Source: a bacterium (lineage in GTDB: Bacteria > Krumholzibacteriota > Krumholzibacteriia > LZORAL124-64-63). Taken from it: 64,000 nt of DNA. Below, in pieces: positions 36,232 through 44,702 of this stretch (positions are counted from its first letter, which is position 1; each line of letters opens with the position of its first letter). The notes beneath the pieces are model-generated. The model did no database searches, was not told the DNA's origin, and saw nothing but the letters and a program-made list of their open reading frames with translations. The DNA lies in the NCBI GenBank assembly GCA_024231905.1, contig JAAEQC010000164.1, forward strand, positions 80,193 to 144,192. The letters are read 5' to 3'. A program made the position numbers and the translations under genes.

Positions 36232-37548
36232 CTACTCGGCAAGCAATTCGATCGCCCGTTCCAGCACGACGTCGCGGCTGGCGGCCAGATCCGCAGGGGT
36301 CGGCCACACCACCATGTCAGGCGCTACACCGACGCCCACATACTCTTCCTCGCTGCCGGGCAGCAAGGCGGTGAACGTGGCCACGAAGAGGGTCCCGCCG
36401 CCGGGCAATTCCGAACGGAGGCCGTTGCCCGCCGAGCCGCCCGTCGTCTGGCCCACCAGGGTGGCGCGGCCGGCCGTGCGCAGTTCGATGGCGAGGTCTT
36501 CGGACGAACTGGCGGTGAGGCCGCCCATGAGCACGACCAGGGGGCCCAGGTATCGTTTGCCGTCGTGGGGATCGATCCGGTTGCTGGACGTTTCCCACTC
36601 GGGCGGATTGCCCCAGGCCGCGTCGGCGCCCACGAAGTGGCGGTACTTCATGATGGGCGTGCTCACCGGTTCGTCGATGAGCCGCGAGACCATGGACCTG
36701 ACCAGGGTGTCGGACCCGCCGGGATTGTAGCGGACGTCGATGATCAGCCCCCGCGTTTCCTCTCCTAGGCCATCGACAACGGCGGCGAAGTCCTCGGCGA
36801 TCTGCGCGTGGTCGAAGTTGGGGACGTTCACGTAGACGAGGCCGCCGGGCAGTTCCTGCGTCTCGATGGTCGTGGCGACCATGGCGTTCATGACGAGGCG
36901 GGGCATGAAGGGGTGGTCGCCGCTCATGGCGTTGCGGACGACGGCCGCCGTGCGCTCTTCGCCGTCGCGCCCACGGATCGTCAATTCCACCGGCTGGCCG
37001 GCCGGTCCAGCGAGCAGGTAGACGACGAAGAGCGCTTCGGTGCCCTGGGCGGTGTTATTCATGTGGTAGCGCAGGACATTTTCGGCGAAATACCGGTCCA
37101 CGGGCACACCGTCCACCGCAAGGATCTCCGCGCCGGGCGTCAGGCCCGCTGCGGCCAGGGCCGGGTCCTCGCCCAAGCGGTCCACATAGAAGCGACCGTC
37201 CATGATACGCACTTCCAGGGGCGCCATGTCGTGACCGGGCTTGAAGTAGCCCCAGGGCGGCAGGATGCGCGTGTGGCCGTCCTTCAGCAGGGCGACCATC
37301 TCCATCAGCACAGCATAGTAGGCGTCCAGATCCTCGGTGGCCATGGCCCGCGGTAGGTACTCCCGAACCGTGGCGTCCCAGTCCAGGTCCGGCCGGTTGT
37401 CGAAGTGGGGGAAGGTGTACTTGGCCTCGGCCCAGACCGTCATCAGGCCCCAGATTTTCTGCTCGGCTGTGTTGCTCCAGTCGGCGGCGGTGGCGATGCC
37501 GCAGGCCAAGAGGACTAAAAGACAGATGGCCGTGCGCAATCTCGACAT
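36232..37548 (-). CDS. Exported S41 (C-terminal processing-type) peptidase with PDZ domain
   Basis: The 438-residue protein has a signal peptide (MSRLRTAICLLVLLACGIATA), an N-terminal helical part (about 22-110), a PDZ-like domain (about 115-205; GLTPGAEILAVDGVPVDRYF) and an S41 catalytic domain (about 225-435). In the last, LGEETRGLIIDVRYNPGGSD and LMGGLTASSSEDLAIEL mark the oxyanion and nucleophile-serine regions of the tail-specific protease/tricorn family. AAAGG lies before the ATG at 37548; the frame is open further upstream to 37641 but lacks a leader there. It is probably periplasmic. Confidence 0.88.
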   Translation of the reverse strand: MSRLRTAICLLVLLACGIATAADWSNTAEQKIWGLMTVWAEAKYTFPHFDNRPDLDWDATVREYLPRAMATEDLDAYYAVLMEMVALLKDGHTRILPPWGYFKPGHDMAPLEVRIMDGRFYVDRLGEDPALAAAGLTPGAEILAVDGVPVDRYFAENVLRYHMNNTAQGTEALFVVYLLAGPAGQPVELTIRGRDGEERTAAVVRNAMSGDHPFMPRLVMNAMVATTIETQELPGGLVYVNVPNFDHAQIAEDFAAVVDGLGEETRGLIIDVRYNPGGSDTLVRSMVSRLIDEPVSTPIMKYRHFVGADAAWGNPPEWETSSNRIDPHDGKRYLGPLVVLMGGLTASSSEDLAIELRTAGRATLVGQTTGGSAGNGLRSELPGGGTLFVATFTALLPGSEEEYVGVGVAPDMVVWPTPADLAASRDVVLERAIELLAE

Positions 37549-37718
37549 GAGTGGGCCTTTCAAGGAGGCGGTAATGGAGCTCCTGATCAGAAGACGCACC
37601 GATGAGCAGAGAAGTTGTGCTGAATCTGGATCCCAGCCCACGAACTTCGCTCCTCATGGCTACCGGATTCGCCCCGTGCTAGACTCCCCCGCGAATCACC
37701 CCGACCCGGGAGGACCTC

Positions 37719-39617
37719 TTGGCCCACTTCACCATCCTCGACTGGTTCTGGACCGCCGCCTTCCTGCTCCTGATGGTGGGCGGCGCGTTCTTCTTCTACC
37801 GCCTGGCCCGCCGCTCCGAGAGCGACTTCTTCCTGGCCGGCCGCGGCCTGCCCTGGTGGTTGCCGGCGTCCTCGGTTTTCTCCACCCACACGGCCACCGA
37901 CACGCCCATGTGGATCACCGGCGTGCTCTACGCCCACGGTCTGCGCGGCCTGTGGTACAGCTTCTTCGCCGCCTGGACCGCCATCGGCGCCTTCGTCTCG
38001 GCGCGCATCTTCCGCCGCTCCCTGGCTTACACCCAGGCCGAGTGGCAGACCCTGCGCTTCTCCGGTCTCGGCGCCGAGCTGCTGCGCGGCTGGCTCGCCG
38101 GCTGGCAGGTCTTCATGAACATGTTCATCCTCGGCTGGGTGGGCATCGCCATGGGGAAGGTCGGGCAACTGGCCTTCGACTGGCCCGTGTGGGTGGGCCT
38201 GGTGATCCCTACGTTGATCACCGCCCTCTACACCCTGGCCGCAGGCTACTGGGGCGTGGTCATGGGGGATTTCCTGCAGGGCATCGTGGCCGTGTTCGCC
38301 ATCGTCATCGTCACGGTGGTGGCCATCTCCGCCGGCGGCGGACCCGAGGGCGTCACCACCCGCATCATCGAACTGGGAGAGGGTTGGCGACTGGATCCCT
38401 TCGCCTTCACGGGCTGGTTCACGGGGGACTTCCCCGCTGCCTGGTGGCTGACCATGCTGGTGATCGCCGTCATCGGCGGCTTCGGCATGGGGACCAGCCT
38501 CGACTGGTACGTGGAGGCCCAGCGCATCCAGTCGGCGAAAGGACTTCGCGACGCCACCTACGGCCTGTGGGCCGGCGGCGCGGTCACCCTCATCCGCAAC
38601 GGCTTCTGGGCCGCCTCGATCCTCGCCTTCTTCGCCATGGCACCGGGCATCGCCGAACAGGCCGACTACGAACTGGGCTGGTTCCGTCTGGGCTTCGAGC
38701 TGCTGCCGGTGGGTCTGGCAGGCGTCTTCTTCGGGGCCATTCTGGCCATCCACCTGTCGACCATTTCCAGCCACCTGAACCTGGGCGCCCTCTACTTCAC
38801 CCGGGACCTCTACCAGCGTTACATGAAACCCGACGCCACCAATACCGAACTCGTATGGATGGGCCGGGTCGCCACGCTGGTGCTCCTGGTGGGTTCGTTC
38901 TTCTACGGGATGATGATGCAGGAGATCACCCGCTGGCTCATCTTCGCCCTCTGGCTGATGATGGCGGGCATCTGGCTGCCCAACATCCTGCAGGTGACCT
39001 GGTGGCGCTTCAATGCCTGGGGCTATCTGGCCGCCTGGATGGCCAACCTGGGCGTGGCCTGGCTCGTGGTCTGGGTGCTGCCCGCTTTCGGTGTGCTGCC
39101 CGAACTGCCGGACTACCTGCAATTCTGGCTGCTCATGGCCCTGGGCGCGGCGGTCTTCGTACCGGTCACGCTGCTCACGAAACCGGAGCCCATGGATCAT
39201 CTCGTCCGCTACTACGTCATGACGCGGCCCGTGGGCAACTGGGGTCCGGTGCATCGGGAGGCGGTGCGGCGCGGGCTCATCGAGGACGAGGTGAAGAGGA
39301 CCGGCCCGCGCCCCTTCCTCAGGCGGGACTGGACCCCCGAGGAAGCCGACGGCTGGAGCCGGGAGGACTGGCTCGTCATCGTACTCTCACCGGTGATCTT
39401 CGCCCTCTTGATGATCGGCGTGACGAAGCTGCTGCTGCTGCAGCCCCTGGGTGCGGCCATGGTCATCGCCGCCGTGGCGCTCACTCTCTTCTGCTACTGG
39501 CTTATCGATCCCAAGCTGCGGGCCGTGTCCGGCGAGTACGAGACTCGGCAGGCCGCATACCTGGACGATCTCGAAGTCGGGGTTCGCACCATCGGACAGG
39601 AGGTGGACCATGGATGA
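37719..39617 (+). CDS. Sodium:solute symporter (SSS family)
   Basis: The 632-residue protein has about 14 hydrophobic segments and the SSS signature stretch RSESDFFLAGRGLPWWLPA near residues 31-50, with FSTHTATDTPMWITGVLYAHG next. It begins with a TTG codon at 37719, five bases after GGGAGG, with no better ATG nearby. A C-terminal soluble insert (about 520-560) precedes two final helices. The substrate is likely a sugar, since the downstream enzyme is a mannosidase, but this is inference. Its end overlaps the following micro-protein by eight bases. It is divergent from the S41 peptidase gene. Confidence 0.92.
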   Translation: MAHFTILDWFWTAAFLLLMVGGAFFFYRLARRSESDFFLAGRGLPWWLPASSVFSTHTATDTPMWITGVLYAHGLRGLWYSFFAAWTAIGAFVSARIFRRSLAYTQAEWQTLRFSGLGAELLRGWLAGWQVFMNMFILGWVGIAMGKVGQLAFDWPVWVGLVIPTLITALYTLAAGYWGVVMGDFLQGIVAVFAIVIVTVVAISAGGGPEGVTTRIIELGEGWRLDPFAFTGWFTGDFPAAWWLTMLVIAVIGGFGMGTSLDWYVEAQRIQSAKGLRDATYGLWAGGAVTLIRNGFWAASILAFFAMAPGIAEQADYELGWFRLGFELLPVGLAGVFFGAILAIHLSTISSHLNLGALYFTRDLYQRYMKPDATNTELVWMGRVATLVLLVGSFFYGMMMQEITRWLIFALWLMMAGIWLPNILQVTWWRFNAWGYLAAWMANLGVAWLVVWVLPAFGVLPELPDYLQFWLLMALGAAVFVPVTLLTKPEPMDHLVRYYVMTRPVGNWGPVHREAVRRGLIEDEVKRTGPRPFLRRDWTPEEADGWSREDWLVIVLSPVIFALLMIGVTKLLLLQPLGAAMVIAAVALTLFCYWLIDPKLRAVSGEYETRQAAYLDDLEVGVRTIGQEVDHG

Positions 39618-39729
39618 CGGACTGGTCATGGTCATAGGCATGAGCATCGCCTACGTCGCATCCGGTTTCGGCATGGGCCTGGCATGGTGGGCCTGGCGCC
39701 GCAAGCAACGGGAAAAGGAGGATCGCTGA
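39610..39729 (+). CDS. 39-residue one-helix membrane protein, possible symporter accessory protein
   Basis: The sequence begins MDDGLVMVIGMSIAYVAS and continues as one transmembrane helix ending LAWWAWRRKQ, then a positive tail. AGGAGG stands six bases before the ATG, an excellent ribosome site for so short a gene. It overlaps the symporter stop by eight bases and its own stop overlaps the next ATG (TGATG at 39727-39731). Tiny accessory proteins beside SSS transporters are known from annotation practice. That this is one of them is inferred from position and topology. Confidence 0.7.
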   Translation: MDDGLVMVIGMSIAYVASGFGMGLAWWAWRRKQREKEDR

Positions 39730-39854
39730 TGGAGCCTCTCGTCGCCACTCAGCCCCTGACCGGCTTCTTCTGGAGTTGGATCGTCCCGGTCCTGCTCTTC
39801 GTCATCGCCTTCGGGGCGACCTGGCTGCTGTACAAGCGTTTCTCGAAGGACTGA
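39729..39854 (+). CDS. 41-residue one-helix membrane protein, second micro-protein of the symporter module
   Basis: Translation gives MEPLVATQPLTGFFWSW followed by one hydrophobic helix (IVPVLLFVIAFGATWLL) and the basic end YKRFSKD. AGGAGG lies seven bases upstream inside the preceding micro-gene, and the ATG overlaps that gene's stop. It is clearly a real coding unit by spacing, but too short for family assignment. It stops two bases before the mannosidase ATG, so all four genes form one translationally linked unit. Confidence 0.7.
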   Translation: MEPLVATQPLTGFFWSWIVPVLLFVIAFGATWLLYKRFSKD

Positions 39855-39856
39855 GC

Positions 39857-42718
39857 ATGCGACTCGCTCTTTGCGCCCTGCTGGTGGCGGCCACGGCGGT
39901 CGCTGCGCCGATCGACCATGTGGACCCTTTTATCGGTACCGGCGGCCACGGCCACACCTTTCCCGGCGCCACCGTGCCCTTCGGCATGGTCCAGCTCAGT
40001 CCGGATACCCGGTTGTCGGGCTGGGACGGCTGTTCGGGCTACCACTTCTCCGACGACGTGGTGTACGGGTTCTCCCATACCCACTTGAGCGGGACCGGAG
40101 TGGCGGACTACTGCGATGTGTTGCTCATGCCGGTCACCGGCGAGGTCGCCGTGTCCAACGAATACCCCGGCGGCTATCCCTCGAAGTTCTCCAAGGACAC
40201 CGAACAGGCTGCTCCGGGCTGGTACGCCGTGCGTCTGGAGGACAACGGCATCGACGTCGAACTCACCGCCACCGCTCGGACCGGCCTGCAACGGTACGTC
40301 TATCCGGCCGGCGTGGCCAATGGCGTGGTGCTCGACCTGCATCACCGCGATCGCGTGCTCGACTCGTGGGTCCGCGTGGTGAGCGACACGGAGATCGAAG
40401 GCCTGCGCCGCAGTTCCTCGTGGGCCAAGGACCAGTGGGTGTTCTTCGTGGCTCGGTTCTCGAAGCCGTTCACCACGGACATGGACAGCCTCCAGGGCGA
40501 GGACGTGAAGGCCGTCTTCGGTTTCGGCGACACCGGCGGCGAACTGCTGGTGAAGGTCGGCATCTCGGCCGTGGACGTGGACGGCGCCCGCCGGAATCTC
40601 GACGCGGAGCAGCCCGGTTGGGACTTCGCCGGCGTGCGTACCGCGGCCACCGACGCCTGGAACGAAGCCCTCGGCAAGATCGCCGTCGAAGGCGGTACCG
40701 ACGCCCAGCAGACCATCTTCTATTCCGCCCTCTACCACACCATGATCGCGCCCAACCTCTTCAGCGACGTGGACGGCCGCTACCGTGGTCTCGACCAGGA
40801 GATCCACCGGGCCGAGGGCTACGACCAGTACACGGTGTTTTCCCTGTGGGACACCTTCCGCGCCGCCCACCCCCTGTACACGCTCATCGAGCCCGAACGC
40901 ACGGGCGACTTCGTCCGCTCCATGCTCGCCCACTACGAAGACGGCGGCCGCCTGCCCGTATGGGAACTGGCCGGCAACGAGACCGACTGCATGATCGGCT
41001 ATCATTCCGTGTCGGCCATCAGTGACGCCTGGGCCAAGGGCCTGCGGGACTTTGACGGTGAGCTGGCCCTGGAGGCCATGGTCCACAGCGCCCGCCTGCC
41101 CGACCGGGGCCTCGATGCCTACCAGGAGCTGGGCTACATCCCCGCCGACCACGAGTCCGAGTCGGTGAGCAAGACCCTCGAGTACGCCTACGACGACTGG
41201 TGCATCGCGCGCATGGCCGAATCCCTCGGGCGGGACGACCTGCGAGCCGAGTTCGATCGCCGCGCCCAGGCCTGGCGCCACCTCTACGATCCGCAGACCA
41301 CCTACCTGCGTGGACGGGAGAACGGCGGTTGGCTCACACCCTTCGATCCCCGCCGCGTGGACTTCCACCACACCGAGGCCAACGGTTGGCAGTACCGTTT
41401 CTGTGCGCCCCACGACGTGGAGGGCATGATCGATCGCGCGGGCGGCGGCGACGCGTTCGTGGCGCGCTTGGACTCGCTGTTCACTGCCGACGAAGCCACC
41501 ACCGGTCGCACCCAGGCGGACATAACCGGACTCATCGGACAGTACGCCCACGGCAACGAGCCGAGTCATCACGTGGCGTGGCTGTACCACTACGCCGGGC
41601 GGCCGGACAAGGGCGCCCGTTACGTGGCCCGGATCCTCGACGAACTCTACGCCCCGGCCCCCGACGGCCTGTCCGGCAACGAGGATTGCGGGCAGATGTC
41701 GGCGTGGTATGTGCTGTCGGCGCTCGGCCTTTACCAGGTGGCTCCCGGGGACCCTGCGTGGTTGCTCGGTGCCCCGGTGTTCGACCGGGCGGTCGTGCAG
41801 TTGGGTGGCGGACGTGAGCTGGTCATCACTGCCGAGGGCGACGGTCCGTATGTGGACGGCGTGTCGGTGGACGGCGAGGCCCACGACGCCAGCTGGATCA
41901 GCCACGAAGCGCTCACGAGCGCCGGGACATTGGCGGTCGTGCGCGCTGACGAACCGTCTGTGTGGGGCTTCGCCGCGTCGGCCCGGCCCCGCTCGCGGAT
42001 ACCGGGCGAACCGGTCATCGCGGCGCCGTGGATGTTCTTTTCCAGCGTGACCTTCCGCGACAGCCTGCCCGTCTATCTCGGCGGCGAGGAGCAGCTCGAA
42101 CTGCGCCGTCCTTCGGGCAGGTGGATGAAGATGGACCCCTGCTGGGTCATCATCCGCGAATCCGGCGAACTGGCCCTGCGGTCGGTGCGCCCCGATGGAT
42201 CCATGAGCCCGGTCACCACCGGCTACTTCCATCGCATTCCCCACGACTGGACCGTGGAAGTCCATTCAGAACCCAATTCCCAGTACACGGCCGGCGGGCC
42301 CTCCGCCCTGGTGGACGGCCTGCGCGGTCCCAGGGATTGGCGCACCGGCCGCTGGCAGGGCTACCAGGATCAGGACTTCGAAGCAGTCGTCGATCTGGGC
42401 GAGGAGCGGAAGCTCGGTACCGTGGGAGCCGGGTTTCTGCAGGATATGCGGTCATGGATCTGGATGCCGACCGAGATCGTGGTCGAGGTGTCGACCGACG
42501 GCGAGACGTTCACCGAGTCGGGGCGCGTCACGCACCAGATTCCGGATGATGTGGATCAGGTGTTCCGGGAGAACCTGGTCCTGGACGCGGGGGGCGTCAC
42601 GGCACGGTACGTGAAGGTGCGGGCCATCAACTACGGGACGATACCCGAGTGGCATCCCGGCGCAGGCGGAGAGGCCTTCATCTTCGTGGACGAAGTACTG
42701 ATTGAATCCGCTGATTAG
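39857..42718 (+). CDS. Secreted GH92 alpha-mannosidase with C-terminal F5/8-type domain
   Basis: The 953-residue protein has a signal peptide (MRLALCALLVAATAVAA) and starts the GH92 N-domain with DHVDPFIGTGGHGHTFPGA and TVPFGMVQLSPDTRL. The catalytic (alpha/alpha)6 domain includes FSLWDTFRAAHPLYTLI, the acid-containing GNEDCGQMSAWYVLSALG and WLYHYAGRPDKG. GH92 enzymes are calcium-dependent exo-alpha-mannosidases, mostly alpha-1,2. After about residue 730 an extra region ends in a coagulation-factor-5/8-like sugar-binding domain (DWRTGRWQGYQDQDFEAVVD). AAGGA precedes the ATG at 39857. Joined to the symporter module, it suggests mannoside use. Confidence 0.93.
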   Translation: MRLALCALLVAATAVAAPIDHVDPFIGTGGHGHTFPGATVPFGMVQLSPDTRLSGWDGCSGYHFSDDVVYGFSHTHLSGTGVADYCDVLLMPVTGEVAVSNEYPGGYPSKFSKDTEQAAPGWYAVRLEDNGIDVELTATARTGLQRYVYPAGVANGVVLDLHHRDRVLDSWVRVVSDTEIEGLRRSSSWAKDQWVFFVARFSKPFTTDMDSLQGEDVKAVFGFGDTGGELLVKVGISAVDVDGARRNLDAEQPGWDFAGVRTAATDAWNEALGKIAVEGGTDAQQTIFYSALYHTMIAPNLFSDVDGRYRGLDQEIHRAEGYDQYTVFSLWDTFRAAHPLYTLIEPERTGDFVRSMLAHYEDGGRLPVWELAGNETDCMIGYHSVSAISDAWAKGLRDFDGELALEAMVHSARLPDRGLDAYQELGYIPADHESESVSKTLEYAYDDWCIARMAESLGRDDLRAEFDRRAQAWRHLYDPQTTYLRGRENGGWLTPFDPRRVDFHHTEANGWQYRFCAPHDVEGMIDRAGGGDAFVARLDSLFTADEATTGRTQADITGLIGQYAHGNEPSHHVAWLYHYAGRPDKGARYVARILDELYAPAPDGLSGNEDCGQMSAWYVLSALGLYQVAPGDPAWLLGAPVFDRAVVQLGGGRELVITAEGDGPYVDGVSVDGEAHDASWISHEALTSAGTLAVVRADEPSVWGFAASARPRSRIPGEPVIAAPWMFFSSVTFRDSLPVYLGGEEQLELRRPSGRWMKMDPCWVIIRESGELALRSVRPDGSMSPVTTGYFHRIPHDWTVEVHSEPNSQYTAGGPSALVDGLRGPRDWRTGRWQGYQDQDFEAVVDLGEERKLGTVGAGFLQDMRSWIWMPTEIVVEVSTDGETFTESGRVTHQIPDDVDQVFRENLVLDAGGVTARYVKVRAINYGTIPEWHPGAGGEAFIFVDEVLIESAD

Positions 42719-42742
42719 TCTCTTCAGCGGAACTCGATTCCA

Positions 42743-43372
42743 TCAGCGGAACGTGGCTTTTACAGCGCCCCAAGACGTTTCCGTCGTCGGCACGGGACGC
42801 ATGCCTCCGGGGATGATGTTGATACCGGTGACGAAATACTCGTAACCGCCCGACGCGGGATACGCACGTGAGAGCGCGTCACCGTTGTCCGCATTGGTGA
42901 TGGCCATGTGCCCTGGAATCGACGGCGTGCCTTCGGTAAACGGGGACAGGTATATGGGACCGGTGGCGCCACCGCCCCAGGAGCTGATCAGGACTTCGGC
43001 CAGAACCGTGAACATGCCCATGACAGGAATCGGGCAACTCACGTAGAAGGGCGGATCTTCGGGAGTCACGACGATACCGCAGGGATAGGTGACCGAAATG
43101 TCCCAACCGGGCGGAAGCGTCATGGACAGTTCATAACCACCGATGTTCGTGATCGGCTCCCCGGTCGTCTCGTCGATCGCATTGGAGATCACGAGGTACA
43201 TGGGGAAGCTACCCATGCCGCTGGGTGCATCGATGTAGCATTCGGAATCCGCACCGGTCGGCGTCGACGTGTTGTACAGACCGATCTCGTTGGGGTAGAC
43301 GCCGAAGTAGGGGTATTGCGCCTGGGCGGCGCCCGCGAGCAGGATGAGAACGAAGATGATAGCGTACTTCAT
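42743..43372 (-). CDS. Secreted protein of unknown function with SWG-type C-terminal tail (paralogue 1)
   Basis: The 209-residue protein has a signal peptide (MKYAIIFVLILLAGAAQA). Its body aligns with the neighbouring protein at 43878-44510 in several blocks: IGLYNTSTPTG, DETTGEPITNIGGYEL, FTVLAEV and PSIPGHMAITNADNGD. It ends TSWGAVKATFR. No known domain is recognised; the strand pattern (SGMGSFPMYLVIS, WDISVTYPCGIVV) suggests an all-beta Ig-like fold, which would fit a secreted adhesin or matrix protein. The gene pair with the same orientation is split by an unrelated small gene. GC content is visibly lower than in the surroundings. Confidence 0.75.
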   Translation of the reverse strand: MKYAIIFVLILLAGAAQAQYPYFGVYPNEIGLYNTSTPTGADSECYIDAPSGMGSFPMYLVISNAIDETTGEPITNIGGYELSMTLPPGWDISVTYPCGIVVTPEDPPFYVSCPIPVMGMFTVLAEVLISSWGGGATGPIYLSPFTEGTPSIPGHMAITNADNGDALSRAYPASGGYEYFVTGINIIPGGMRPVPTTETSWGAVKATFR

Positions 43373-43480
43373 GGCAAGGTCTCCTCTATCGTCGGCTGGA
43401 AGCTCTTGTTAGGCCTCCACCACTACTCGATGTTTCTCCGCTGCGAAATCTGGCGATACAGACATCATCGATGACTGCGG

Positions 43481-43855
43481 TCAAGACTGTGTTAGCCAAC
43501 ACACCGCATCTTCTCTTGAACGAAATATGTCGCTAGTTCCACTCCATTTATCCTCAACGAATGCTAGCCACATCCGGCCGAGCCCGAACTCCAAGTCTCT
43601 AACGACGAGAATCGCCATGCGCGAAGAACCCAATTCCACTCTGACATTGCCGATCATATCTGCGAGCGCAGACATCTCGCCGACGGTCAGGGGACCGGCG
43701 TTGAAATCGGAATGATCGATAAGAACAGGGACGCCGGGCTTCCATTCGGGACGCGCCAGCACTTCGCTAAGGAGTTCTTGAAATACTTTTGCTTCTCCGT
43801 CGCCGTGAGTTACTACCTCAACGAATCCACTGCGCTGGTGTATCTCATACTCCAT
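43481..43855 (-). CDS. Small STAS-like (SpoIIAA-type) soluble protein
   Basis: The 124-residue cytosolic protein starts MEYEIHQRSGFVEVVTHGDG. It has the pattern RPEWKPGVPVLIDHSDFNAG, then SALADMIGN, GSSRMAILVVRDLEFGLGRM and DIFRSREDAVCWL. This matches small STAS-like or SpoIIAA-like proteins found as single domains in many bacteria, where they may bind a partner or ligand. The codon use is clearly more AT-rich than in neighbouring genes, and it sits between two secreted paralogues, so it may have been inserted there. No partner kinase or phosphatase is adjacent. The family call is from pattern only. Confidence 0.55.
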   Translation of the reverse strand: MEYEIHQRSGFVEVVTHGDGEAKVFQELLSEVLARPEWKPGVPVLIDHSDFNAGPLTVGEMSALADMIGNVRVELGSSRMAILVVRDLEFGLGRMWLAFVEDKWSGTSDIFRSREDAVCWLTQS

Positions 43856-43877
43856 GGCGTCCTCCCCGAAGGCCTAT

Positions 43878-44510
43878 CTACCGGTACATCGCCTTTACCG
43901 CACCCCAGGATGATTCCGCAGCCGGCAGGGGCATGCAGCCGCCCCAGTTGATGAAGAATACCGAGCCGTCGTCGAGGTCCTCCGCCAGGACAGGATAGGC
44001 CCGGGAAGGGATGAATTCGTTGTCCGCGTTCGTGATCGCCATGTGCCCGGGAATCGTCGGGCTGCCGTCATCGATCTGGTTCATGTAGATGGCGCCCATC
44101 GTTCCGTCCCAGGATCTCAGCGTGACCTCGGCCAGGACGGTGAAATCGCCCGTGATCGGAATGAGTCCGGCGATCCGGATGTTGGGAGGCCCCTGGGAGA
44201 ACAAGATGGTGTTCGCGGGATACGTGAACTCGAGGAACCAGCCTTCCGTCGGGAAGACGCCCAGTTCATAACCCCCGAGATTGGTGATCGGCAGCCCGGT
44301 CGTCTCATCCGTCGGGTTGCAGATCAAGAGATACAGCTGGAAACTGGCCGCACCGGGCGACGACTGGACGACACAGAGATCGTTGCCCCCCGTCGGCGTC
44401 GGTGTCGTGTACAAGCCGATCGTGTTGGGGAGTCCACAGTAGGCCCTTTGGGCCTGGGCGGCGGGTGCGAGGAGGACGATCACGGCGAGAACGATCATTG
44501 CGGTCTTCAT
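43878..44510 (-). CDS. Secreted protein of unknown function with SWG-type C-terminal tail (paralogue 2)
   Basis: The 210-residue protein has a signal peptide (MKTAMIVLAVIVLLAPAAQA) and is clearly paralogous to the gene at 42743-43372. Shared blocks are IGLYTTPTPTG, DETTGLPITNLGGYELG, FTVLAEVTLRSW and PTIPGHMAITNADNE. It ends SSWGAVKAMYR. The last codons also resemble those of the starch-binding-like protein far away: CTACCGGTACAT is present in both at the 3' end on the plus strand (43878 and 7131). Function is unknown. An all-beta fold is likely. The promoter side contains AT-rich DNA (44510-44585). Confidence 0.75.
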   Translation of the reverse strand: MKTAMIVLAVIVLLAPAAQAQRAYCGLPNTIGLYTTPTPTGGNDLCVVQSSPGAASFQLYLLICNPTDETTGLPITNLGGYELGVFPTEGWFLEFTYPANTILFSQGPPNIRIAGLIPITGDFTVLAEVTLRSWDGTMGAIYMNQIDDGSPTIPGHMAITNADNEFIPSRAYPVLAEDLDDGSVFFINWGGCMPLPAAESSWGAVKAMYR

Positions 44511-44702
44511 GGCTGTCTCTCCTTCACTCGGAGATCATATCAATGAATATGGGTCATCATATCAGATTCGATCTTCATCGTAAAGATGACCGGGCACGCG
44601 GCAGAGTCGGGGAAGTGCGTGAGCCCACCCCTTGCGCCCCCGCTCCCCTTCCCTCATCATGCCCCCGAGTATCGCTCTTGCCTCCATCCTGAGGACCGAA
44701 CC

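Noticed and set aside
39749..42265. An 838-residue minus-strand frame opposite the GH92 gene
   Set aside because: It is an antisense shadow of a strong GH92 gene and has the low-complexity His/Val/Gly composition of such shadows.
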